The notes beneath the pieces are model-generated. The model saw only the letters and a list, made by a program, of their open reading frames with translations. It made no database searches and was not told the DNA's origin. This document shows positions 1 through 7,278 of a DNA stretch of 7,850 nucleotides, piece after piece (within the stretch, counting starts at the first letter, position 1; the number at the start of each line of letters is the position of its first letter). The stretch covers positions 1-7,850 of the forward strand of contig JAEYTA010000201.1 in NCBI GenBank assembly GCA_023434265.1, in the 5' to 3' direction. The stretch is from Pseudomonadota bacterium (GTDB lineage Bacteria > Pseudomonadota > Alphaproteobacteria > Caulobacterales > Caulobacteraceae). The translations under genes and the position numbers were made by a program.

Positions 1-941
1 GCTGGCGGCCGCGCGCGCCGCTGCCCTGGCCGGCGCAGGAGATCTACGCCGCCGTGCACGAAGGCCGCATCGTCACGGGCGGCGGACTGGTCATGCGCCG
101 CGGCGCGCCGCTGCACGTCGAGGACCGCGTCGCCGCCTACGACCCGGCGGCGGACGCCTGGACGGCGTTGCCGTCGCTGCCCGAGCCGCGCCACCACCCG
201 ATCGTCGTCGCGGCCGGGCCTGACCTGTTCGCCATCGGCGGCTATGCGCGGACCGAGGCGGGAGAGTGGACCAACACCACCACCGTCTGGATCCTGGCTG
301 ACGGGCAGTGGAGGGGCGCCGCCCCGCTGCCCGCGCCGCAGGCCGAGGCCGTGGGCGTCGGGGTCGGCTCGGCGGTGCACCTCATCAGCGGACGCACGCC
401 GGGAGGGGCGGCGAACGCGAACTGGGACGACCAGGCCGACACCGACCGGCACCTCGTGCTGGTTCCCGGGGCGGAGGGCTGGGAGACGCGGGCGCCCCTG
501 CCGATGGCGCGCAACAGCGCCGCGGCGGCGGCCATGGACGGGGCGATCTGGGTCGCCGGCGGGCGGACGGTCGGCGGCGGCGGGACGGGGCGGCTGGATC
601 GGTACGACCTGCAGGCGGACCGCTGGGACACCCTGGCGCCGATCCCGACCTCGCCGGCCACGGGCCAGCAGGTCGGCGGGGGGCTGGCCATGGCGGCGGT
701 CGGGGGGCGGCTGGTCGCCTTCGGCGGCGAGTGGTTCGCACCGGCAGGCGGGGGCGGCGTGTTCCCCGAGACCTGGATCTACGACCCGGCGGCAGACCGC
801 TGGACGGCCGGGCCGGACATGCCGACGCCGCGGCACGGGCTGGCGGCGGCGACGGTGGACGGGGTCGTCTACGCCCTGGCCGGCGGGGCCGTAGTCTCGG
901 GCGGCCGGGCGACCGGCGTGGTCGAGGCGCTGCGGCTGTAG
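1..941 (+). CDS. Kelch-repeat beta-propeller protein, 5' end missing
   Basis: The frame is open from the first complete codon at base 3 to a TAG at 939-941, so the gene begins before the window. A GTG at 54 is in frame, but propeller sequence (PLPWPAQEIYAAVHEGR) already precedes it, so it is not the real start. Successive units show the kelch pattern: a small/hydrophobic strand, a Gly-Gly pair, a Tyr and a Trp about 10 residues later. Examples are YDPAADAW, IGGY..W, VAGG..YDLQADRW, AFGG..YDPAADRW and a last ALAGG. I count about six blades; the visible N-terminal W..APLP probably closes the last one. Kelch propellers are binding or oxidase scaffolds. No galactose-oxidase catalytic residues can be assigned and the substrate is unknown. 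Bacterial relatives often carry an export signal, but that part lies outside the window. The gene converges on the minus-strand operon to its right. Confidence 0.85.
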   Translation, partial: WRPRAPLPWPAQEIYAAVHEGRIVTGGGLVMRRGAPLHVEDRVAAYDPAADAWTALPSLPEPRHHPIVVAAGPDLFAIGGYARTEAGEWTNTTTVWILADGQWRGAAPLPAPQAEAVGVGVGSAVHLISGRTPGGAANANWDDQADTDRHLVLVPGAEGWETRAPLPMARNSAAAAAMDGAIWVAGGRTVGGGGTGRLDRYDLQADRWDTLAPIPTSPATGQQVGGGLAMAAVGGRLVAFGGEWFAPAGGGGVFPETWIYDPAADRWTAGPDMPTPRHGLAAATVDGVVYALAGGAVVSGGRATGVVEALRL

Positions 942-983
942 GGCGGGTCGGCGGGGTCGCCGGGCGGGGCGGGCGAAACGGGG
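941..983 (+). other. G-tract cluster with G-quadruplex potential at the kelch gene 3' end
   Basis: Starting on the last base of the kelch stop codon there are seven runs of three or four G within 43 bases: 941-943, 945-947, 953-956, 962-964, 966-969, 971-973 and 980-983. The loops are 1 to 6 bases. This satisfies the usual G-quadruplex pattern on the + strand, which is the mRNA sense of the kelch gene. In DNA this rich in G+C such runs can arise by chance, so no function is claimed. Confidence 0.35.
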
Positions 984-1000
984 ACGCCGGGTGAATCCGG

Positions 1001-1019
1001 GTGCACATCGTGCACTTTT
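1001..1019 (+). terminator. Possible intrinsic terminator of the kelch gene
   Basis: GTGCAC (1001-1006) and GTGCAC (1010-1015) form a perfect 6-bp stem with an ATC loop, followed directly by TTTT (1016-1019). It lies 60 bases after the kelch stop codon in the convergent gap between the two transcription units. The stem is short and the T tract only four bases, so it may be weak. It is the only T tract after a hairpin in this gap. Confidence 0.4.
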
Positions 1020-1139
1020 CGGGCGGGCCGGCCTACCACCCACGCCCCAGGTCCTCCGCCCTGATTCCCGCACTCGCCCCGCCAGCGCCGCCGTGACCTC
1101 GCGGCCGGGGCGGAGGCGGGGAACGAGAGGCGCTGGCTG

Positions 1140-1352
1140 TCAGGAGGCATCGGTGAAGGCGGCATAGAGGAGAAGGCCGCCGGCCACGATCATCAGGGCG
1201 AAGACGACTGTCATCGCCCAGAAATAAAGCGGCTGGCCGTTCTGCCGGGCGTAGATCCAGCCGGACCTGTCGCGCACATGCCGGTTCCGAAGCGCCGACC
1301 ACAGGCTTCCGAGACCGATGGCGACGGAGAGCAGTCCGAGCACGAGCTTCAT
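1140..1352 (-). CDS. Small two-helix membrane protein, 70 aa, unknown function
   Basis: This protein is not recognised as a named family. Residues 1-18 (MKLVLGLLSVAIGLGSLW) form a hydrophobic N-terminal helix. A basic, polar middle follows (about 20-43, SALRNRHVRDRSGWIYARQNGQP), then a second hydrophobic helix at about 44-66 and a short polar tail. This suggests a two-pass inner-membrane protein with the basic loop on the cytoplasmic side. An open frame extends further upstream to 1562, but that part is in the wrong frame over the preceding gene. The ATG at 1352 gives the natural start, 2 bases after the preceding gene's TGA. There is no clear Shine-Dalgarno sequence, so translation is probably coupled. 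It is the last gene of a three-gene operon whose other two products carry export signals, which points to a cell-envelope role (inference). Confidence 0.7.
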   Translation of the reverse strand: MKLVLGLLSVAIGLGSLWSALRNRHVRDRSGWIYARQNGQPLYFWAMTVVFALMIVAGGLLLYAAFTDAS

Positions 1353-1354
1353 GG

Positions 1355-1810
1355 TCAGGGGCGTTTCGCCGAGAGCCGGGCCGCGGCGACGGCGAGGCTC
1401 TCGACCTGCGGCAGGGCCCGATACGTGTCCCGGCACACCTCCCGCAGGATCCGGCCCTCCATCTCCAGCCAGTGCGGCGGCCGGAACCCTGCCTCCGAGA
1501 CGCGGGTGTCGTACAGGGCGTCGTCCCGGTAGCGCTCTTGCCGGATGCGCCGGGTGCTCCATGCGGCGCAGTCATATTCGTTGAGGAAGGCGTCGATCAG
1601 CGGGGCGCCGTCCGGCGCGGCGGACACGGACCACGACCATGCCGTCGTGGTGGTCGGAGAGGTCTGCTGCGGCGCCGAGAGGTACTGGTGCGGCGCCGAG
1701 AAGCCGTCGCCCCCGCCTGCCTCCTGGCTGAGCACATAAACGGGCTGGTCGCGCGGCGCCGACTGCGGCGCGGCGGCGATCAGCAAGGCGAGGACGATCG
1801 TGGGGTTCAT
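1355..1810 (-). CDS. Small secreted protein, 151 aa, possibly surface-adhesin-E-like
   Basis: The start is the ATG at 1810, preceded by a strong AAGGAG with a six-base spacer (1817-1822 on the + strand) and overlapping the upstream TGA by 4 bases. Residues 1-18 (MNPTIVLALLIAAAPQSA) look like a signal peptide with an Ala-x-Ala-type cleavage site. The mature part has a Gly/Ser/Thr-rich stretch (31-56), then a pattern of an EYDCA segment (78-82), a basic stretch (87-95) and PHW...ILREVC near 112-126. Two cysteines, C81 and C126, could form a disulfide. A 'DCA' strand followed by a late Trp and Cys recalls small periplasmic proteins of the surface-adhesin E type; this is a weak resemblance judged by eye. 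Function is unknown. It is the middle gene of the operon. Confidence 0.75.
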   Translation of the reverse strand: MNPTIVLALLIAAAPQSAPRDQPVYVLSQEAGGGDGFSAPHQYLSAPQQTSPTTTTAWSWSVSAAPDGAPLIDAFLNEYDCAAWSTRRIRQERYRDDALYDTRVSEAGFRPPHWLEMEGRILREVCRDTYRALPQVESLAVAAARLSAKRP

Positions 1811-2781
1811 CGTGCGCTCCTTGCGGCGGGCCGAAAGGCGCCGGCGGCGCCCTGCCAGTCGAGGGCGACGGTCTCGCAGCGCCCCTCGAGACACGGGGCG
1901 CCGTCCAGCAGGCGCGCCGGGACGCGATCCACCTGGATCCACGGCCATCGGCCGGGGGCCGCGACGAAGGCCCGGGCGGCGCCCTCCGGCCCGTCGGTGA
2001 CCCAGACTTCGTAGCCGTGGTCCGGCGGCGGCTGATCGGCGCAGGCGGTGGGCGCCTCGATCACCCAGTCCCGCCGGCCATCGCCGTTCAGATCGGGGGT
2101 CGAGGCGACGGCGGGCCAGGCGACGGTGAAGGCCTCGGCGTCGTGCGGGGAACCGCAGGCGCGGCGCCCGTCCAGACGACGGGCGAGGACGGCGGCCGGG
2201 ATATCGTCGGGCAGCGCCGGCTGCCCGTCGACGTCGCCGAGATCCACGGTCGCGTCGGCGAAGCCGCCGATCACCGCCTCGCCATCGCTGCTGGGCCGCT
2301 CCGAAAGGCGACCGCCGGCCGGGTCCCACGCCCAGGCGAGCCGGCAGACCTCGCGAGCGGGCGAGCAGTGCAGGTGGTGGAACGAAGCCTCGAGCCGAAC
2401 CTCGTCGCCGACGACGCGGAGCTCCGGGTCCCAGGCCTGGCGGTCGAACACGCGCCGGTAGCCGTCGCCGTCGCTGACGTAGAGGCTGATGCGGCAGCCG
2501 CCCGAGCCGCAGAAGGTATTGGCCTCCGGCCAGCGGATCAGCCAGTCCTGCACCCCGTCCCGGCTGACGTCGACGGGCATGAGCACGCCGGGAGGGGGCT
2601 CGGTCAGCAGCGCCGGACGGTTGGTGGGGTCGTCGATGTCGAACGACGCCCGGTTCAGCTCGTCGAGCACATACCAGGCGAAGCCGGCGGGCGGCTCCTG
2701 CGCCGGCGCCGGCGTCGGCGACAGGGCGAGCCAGAGCCCGGCGAGCGCGGCTCCTCCGGTCTGACGTAAGCTGGTCGACAT
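1807..2781 (-). CDS. Exported cysteine-rich protein with two DxNxDGxxDW (FG-GAP/EF-loop-like) motifs, 324 aa
   Basis: The first gene of the operon starts at the ATG at 2781, with a purine-rich GGGAGGGGG just upstream as ribosome binding site. Residues 1-27 form a signal peptide ending in an APA cleavage motif. The mature protein has eight cysteines (91, 96, 139, 146, 209, 247, 297, 302), which suits disulfides in the periplasm. Two acidic loops, DVSRDGVQDW (71-80) and DLNGDGRRDW (230-239), match the Asp-rich calcium-binding loop seen in FG-GAP/VCBS propeller repeats. CGSGGC followed by ISLYVSDGDGYRRVF (91-112) and CLEGRC near 297-302 look like the matching second half of each module, implying an internal duplication. 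I do not recognise a named family. Calcium binding and periplasmic location are inferences. The stop overlaps the next start as ATGA, so the genes are co-translated. Confidence 0.8.
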   Translation of the reverse strand: MSTSLRQTGGAALAGLWLALSPTPAPAQEPPAGFAWYVLDELNRASFDIDDPTNRPALLTEPPPGVLMPVDVSRDGVQDWLIRWPEANTFCGSGGCRISLYVSDGDGYRRVFDRQAWDPELRVVGDEVRLEASFHHLHCSPAREVCRLAWAWDPAGGRLSERPSSDGEAVIGGFADATVDLGDVDGQPALPDDIPAAVLARRLDGRRACGSPHDAEAFTVAWPAVASTPDLNGDGRRDWVIEAPTACADQPPPDHGYEVWVTDGPEGAARAFVAAPGRWPWIQVDRVPARLLDGAPCLEGRCETVALDWQGAAGAFRPAARSAR

Positions 2782-2831
2782 TCCCCCTCCCGAACAGACC
2801 GAAGCCTGGCAGACCCCCTCGCCTGCAGGCG

Positions 2832-2856
2832 CCGGGCCGCTGCGGGGCGGCCCCGG
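2832..2856. other. GC-rich hairpin between mutL and the exported-protein operon
   Basis: CCGGGCCGC (2832-2840) pairs with GCGGCCCCGG (2847-2856) with one bulged base and a six-base loop. A perfect 10-bp palindrome, GCCTGCAGGC, lies next to it at 2821-2830. The hairpin sits in the 131-bp gap after the mutL stop. On the minus strand it is not followed by a T tract, so it is not a classical terminator. It could slow or shape the mutL transcript end or lie in the operon leader. I found no convincing promoter for the operon in this gap. Confidence 0.3.
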
Positions 2857-2912
2857 ACAGAGAACACGGTACCGGGGTCGCTGTCACCCTCTGCGATCCT
2901 GAGGCGGGGGTT

Positions 2913-4793
<1,881 letters not shown>

Positions 4794-4803
4794 GGGATTC
4801 GGG

Positions 4804-4832
4804 AGTATGGGCCGTGTCCGGCGCGGGATGAA
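4804..4832 (-). promoter_or_regulatory. Weak candidate promoter for mutL
   Basis: Read on the minus strand, TTCATC (4832-4827) and CATACT (4809-4804) are separated by 17 bases and lie just upstream of the mutL ATG at 4793. The -35 matches TTGACA at three positions and the -10 matches TATAAT at four. Transcription would begin only about 4 bases before the start codon, so the message would be nearly leaderless, which would fit the absence of a Shine-Dalgarno sequence. A GANTC site (4796-4800) covers the predicted start point. This is a by-eye call. Confidence 0.22.
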
Positions 4833-4850
4833 GGGCGGGGCGGCGTGGCG

Positions 4851-5025
4851 CTCACCTCTCCATTCGCGAAGGCGAATGGAGAGGACAGGTCGAGCGACGC
4901 GAGACCAGGAGAGGGCGGCGCGGGCGGAAGGGGTGGACGCTTGACCGGCGCGGCCGGCGCCGCCCTCTCCTGACCGCTTCGCGGTCTGTCCTCTCCATCG
5001 CCTTGGCGGGCGATGAAGAGGTGAG
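4851..5025. repeat. Multi-hairpin palindromic intergenic repeat, about 175 bp
   Basis: The element fills most of the gap between the ABC-F stop and the mutL start. It contains a perfect 13-bp stem (4855-4867 with 4872-4884, loop GAAG) and a perfect 14-bp stem (4907-4920 with 4958-4971). It also has GACCGC/GCGGTC (4972-4977 with 4981-4986, loop TTC) and a 13-bp stem with one mismatch (4990-5002 with 5009-5021). The ends match each other as inverted repeats (4851-4863 against 5013-5025, 12 of 13). The inner segment 4878-4888 pairs perfectly with 4986-4996. It can therefore fold either as a row of hairpins or as one large branched cruciform. No gene or T tract lies within it. It looks like a dispersed chromosomal repeat of the kind known in Caulobacterales; copy number cannot be seen here. 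Confidence 0.85.
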
Positions 5026-5028
5026 TGG

Positions 5029-6942
5029 TCAGCCCGCCTCGGCCAGGGCCTCCTCGGCTTCCATCCACGCCTGTTCGGCGGCGTCGAGGTCGGCCTGGGC
5101 CCTGGCGCGGGCGCGGGTCAGGCCTTCCAGCTTCTTCGGGTCGTTCACCGCCGCATTGGCGAGGTCGTCGTCGAGGCGGGCCAGATCGGCGGTCAGGGCG
5201 GCCATGCGCTCCTCGGCCTTCTTCGCGGCGTGGCGCAGGGTCGACGGCGAGGGGCCTTTTTTTGCGCCCCTATCGCTCGCCCCGCGGGGGCTCGCTGCTT
5301 GAGGGGCGTTGGCGCTCGCGGCCTGAGGGGCGGGGGCCGGCTCCGCCTTCACCTGCGACGGCTTCATCCCGGCCTGCTTCGCCCGGTCGAGGACGAATTT
5401 CGCGTAGTCGTCCATGTCGCCCTCGAAGGGCTTCACCGTGCCGTCGGCGGCCAGCCACAGGCGGTCGGCGACCAGCTCCATCAGCGAGCGGTCGTGGGTG
5501 ATGAGGATGACGGCGCCGGTGTACTGGTTCAGCGCGTCCAGCAGCGCCCGGCGGCTGTCGATGTCGAGGTGGTTGGTCGGCTCGTCGAGGATCAGGATGT
5601 GCGGCGCATCCATGGCCACGAGGTTGAGCAGCAGGCGGGCGCGTTCTCCGCCCGACAGGCTGGCGACCTTGGTCTCCTGCTTCTCGAACGGCAGGCCGAA
5701 CTGGGCGAGGCGGCTGCGGCGGCTGGACTCCGAGGCGTCCGGCATGGCCCGGCGGATGATCTCCAGCGGGGTGTCGGTCGGGTCCATGGCCTCGATCTGG
5801 TGCTGGTGGAACCAGCCGACCCGCATCTTGCCGTCGCGGTGGAACTCGCCGGCGTCGATGGTCAGGGCTTTCGCGATCAATTTGGCGAAGGTCGACTTGC
5901 CGGCCCCGTTGACGCCGAGCAGGCCGATGCGGTCGTCGAGGTCCATGCGCAGGTTGAGATTGCGCAGGATGGGCTTGCCCGGCTCGTAGCCGACCGAGGC
6001 CTTCTCCAGCCGGATCAGCGGCGGGGGCAGGGGACGCTCCGGCGAGGGCAGGGTGAAGGGGGCGACGCGCTCCTCGGGCGGCAGCTCCACGGTCTGCATC
6101 TTCTGCAGCTTCTTGACCCGCGACTGCGCCTGGGCGGCTTTCGAGGCCTTGGCCTTGAAGCGGTCGACGAAGGCCTGCAGGTGGGCGCGCTCGGCCTCCT
6201 GCCTGGCGCGGGTGGCCGACAGCAGCCGCAGCTTCTCGGCGCGCATCTTCTCGAAGGCGTCGTAGTTGCCGGTGTAGAGCTCCAGCTTGCGGTTCGCGAG
6301 GTGGAGGATGTGGGTGCAGACCTCGTTCAGCATCTCGCGGTCGTGCGAGATGATCAGCGCCGTCGCCGGGTATTTCTTCAGCCGGGCCTCGAGCCACAGG
6401 GCGCCCTCGAGATCGAGGTAGTTGGTCGGCTCGTCGAGCAGCAGCATGTCGGGCTGGACGAACAGGGCTGCCGCCAGGGCCACGCGCATGCGCCAGCCGC
6501 CGGAGAAGTGCGACATCGGCCGCTGCATGTCCTCCTGGCTGAAGCCGAGGCCGGCGAGGATCTCGGAAGCGCGCGCGGGCGCGCTGTCGGCGTCGATCTC
6601 GATCAGCCGACCCCAGATCTCGCCCATCTCCTCGGGCTCGGCCGTCTCCAGCCGGGTCATCAGGGCGTGGCGCTCGACGTCGGCCTCGAGGATGGTGTCC
6701 AGCACGCTGACCGGGGTGGCCGGGTGCTCCTGATCGACCGAGCCGATGCGAGCCGTCTTGGGCAGCGAGACCTCGTCGCCGTTCCCGGCTAGTTCCCCGA
6801 GGATGATCTTGAACAGGGTCGACTTGCCGATGCCGTTGCGGCCGACGAGGCCGACCTTGGCCCCCGGCGGCAGGCTGACCGAGGCGTCGTCGAGGAACTG
6901 GCGGCCCCAGGCGTTGAAGGTCAGGTTCGAGATCTGGAGCAT
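5029..6942 (-). CDS. ABC-F family ATPase, YheS-like
   Basis: This is a soluble protein with two ABC ATPase domains and no membrane segment, as in ABC-F proteins that act on the ribosome rather than in transport. First domain: Walker A GRNGIGKST (34-42), signature FSGGW (146-150), Walker B LLLDEPTN (167-174), H-loop SHDR (199-202). Second domain: Walker A GVNGAGKST (343-351), signature LSGGE (429-433), Walker B ILDEPTNHLD (451-460), H-loop THDR (482-485). The charged linker (about 220-310) includes HLQAFVDRFKAKASKAAQAQSR, as in E. coli YheS, and corresponds to the P-site tRNA interaction segment. The total of 637 residues is typical of YheS. An Ala/Pro-rich stretch (534-565) precedes a C-terminal coiled coil (about 566-637). 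The start MLQISNLTF is canonical, but I see no Shine-Dalgarno sequence. A role in rescuing or resolving stalled translation is known for relatives and inferred here; EttA or Uup are less likely matches. Confidence 0.93.
   Translation of the reverse strand: MLQISNLTFNAWGRQFLDDASVSLPPGAKVGLVGRNGIGKSTLFKIILGELAGNGDEVSLPKTARIGSVDQEHPATPVSVLDTILEADVERHALMTRLETAEPEEMGEIWGRLIEIDADSAPARASEILAGLGFSQEDMQRPMSHFSGGWRMRVALAAALFVQPDMLLLDEPTNYLDLEGALWLEARLKKYPATALIISHDREMLNEVCTHILHLANRKLELYTGNYDAFEKMRAEKLRLLSATRARQEAERAHLQAFVDRFKAKASKAAQAQSRVKKLQKMQTVELPPEERVAPFTLPSPERPLPPPLIRLEKASVGYEPGKPILRNLNLRMDLDDRIGLLGVNGAGKSTFAKLIAKALTIDAGEFHRDGKMRVGWFHQHQIEAMDPTDTPLEIIRRAMPDASESSRRSRLAQFGLPFEKQETKVASLSGGERARLLLNLVAMDAPHILILDEPTNHLDIDSRRALLDALNQYTGAVILITHDRSLMELVADRLWLAADGTVKPFEGDMDDYAKFVLDRAKQAGMKPSQVKAEPAPAPQAASANAPQAASPRGASDRGAKKGPSPSTLRHAAKKAEERMAALTADLARLDDDLANAAVNDPKKLEGLTRARARAQADLDAAEQAWMEAEEALAEAG
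5250..5308. other. A7/T7 run flanked by GC inverted repeats in the ABC-F linker
   Basis: A run of seven T on the + strand (5257-5263), read as GCA AAA AAA GGC in the gene, stands out in very G+C-rich DNA. AGGGGC (5250-5255) and GCCCCT (5266-5271) flank it as an inverted repeat. CGCCCCT (5265-5271) can also pair with AGGGGCG (5302-5308), and a CCCCGCGGGG palindrome lies between. The coding product is the low-complexity ...APQAASPRGASDRGAKKGPS... segment just before the C-terminal coiled coil, where the family varies most. Confidence 0.5.
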
Positions 6943-6951
6943 ACGCGGGCG

Positions 6952-6980
6952 TTGACTTTCGAACTGGTCATTTCAATATG
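6952..6980 (+). promoter_or_regulatory. Promoter of the toxin-antitoxin operon
   Basis: TTGACT (6952-6957), one base from the -35 consensus, is followed after 17 bases by AATATG (6975-6980); CAATAT one base earlier is an alternative -10. The region is visibly more A+T-rich than its surroundings. Transcription would begin at about 6986-6988, on or beside the antitoxin ATG. The -10 lies inside the 9-bp inverted repeat described separately, so a bound repressor would block polymerase. Confidence 0.5.
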
Positions 6981-6986
6981 ACCAGT
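6963..6986. promoter_or_regulatory. Probable antitoxin operator (perfect 9-bp inverted repeat)
   Basis: ACTGGTCAT (6963-6971) and ATGACCAGT (6978-6986) are perfect inverted copies separated by TTCAAT. The repeat overlaps the -10 region and ends just before the antitoxin start codon. Phd-family antitoxins bind such palindromes as dimers and repress their own operon, more tightly with toxin bound. The site is also only 21 bases upstream of the divergent ABC-F start codon, so occupancy could affect that gene too. Confidence 0.7.
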
Positions 6987-6987
6987 C

Positions 6988-7278
6988 ATGACACATGACC
7001 ATGTGACGGGAGAGGTCGTCATAACGGCCACCGAGTTCAAGGCCAAGTGCCTGGAGCTGTTCGATCAGCTGCAGCGGCGCGCCATCCGCAAGGTGACCGT
7101 CACCAAGCGCGGCAAGGCGACCGCGGTGGTTCTTCGGCCGGAGCCGGTGGAGGACTACAATGCGGCTGGTCTGGTGGGGAGCATGAAGGGCATGGTCGAG
7201 GCTCCTGCGGGTTTCGACTGGACGGCGCCGGTCGTGACCGAGCCGCTCGACGCCGAGCAGGGCGTCCTGCACCGCTGA
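6988..7278 (+). CDS. Type II antitoxin, Phd/YefM family
   Basis: The product is 96 aa. Its N-terminal part has the family signature VVITATEFKAKCLELFDQLQ (10-29), then the beta-strand region KVTVTKRGKATAVVLRP (35-51), together the dimeric DNA-binding domain. The C-terminal half (about 55-96, with GSMKGMV, then FDWTAPV) is the flexible part expected to wrap the toxin. The antitoxin neutralises the PIN-domain toxin encoded immediately downstream and represses the operon. The start is uncertain. ATG 6988 adds about 10 residues ahead of the conserved VITATEF core, and GTG 7003 would add about 5. A Shine-Dalgarno-like GGGAGAGG (7008-7015) lies downstream of both, so it serves neither; no ATG, GTG or TTG follows it at the right distance. 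With the predicted transcription start near 6987, leaderless translation from ATG 6988 is plausible. Confidence 0.88.
   Translation: MTHDHVTGEVVITATEFKAKCLELFDQLQRRAIRKVTVTKRGKATAVVLRPEPVEDYNAAGLVGSMKGMVEAPAGFDWTAPVVTEPLDAEQGVLHR
6992..7005. promoter_or_regulatory. Second palindrome at the antitoxin start
   Basis: CACATG (6992-6997) and CATGTG (7000-7005) form a perfect 6-bp inverted repeat around AC, within the first codons of the antitoxin gene. A shorter overlapping repeat, TCATG/CATGA (6986-6990 with 6994-6998), is also present. The sequence differs from the GGTCAT half-site of the main operator but shares CAT/ATG cores. It may be a secondary binding site or an mRNA hairpin hiding the start codon. 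It could also be chance. Confidence 0.3.

Noticed and set aside
54..56. GTG at 54 as the start of the kelch gene
   Set aside because: Good propeller sequence (PLPWPAQEIYAAV) is encoded in frame before it, so the gene is truncated by the window edge.
1355..2887. Minus-strand open frame of 510 codons covering the middle operon gene and the region upstream
   Set aside because: Only the last 151 codons, from the ATG at 1810 with its AAGGAG, look like protein. The upstream part is an Arg/Pro/Gly-rich shadow of the exported protein in another frame.
4851..5025. The palindromic element as a plain intrinsic terminator for the ABC-F gene
   Set aside because: No stem is followed by a T tract in the minus-strand direction, and the element is too large and too nested for a simple terminator.
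5230..6792. Long + strand open frame of 520 codons opposite the ABC-F gene
   Set aside because: It is antisense to a gene with all ABC-F motifs intact, rich in Leu/Gly/Arg/Val with no recognisable domain, so it is a G+C-driven artefact.
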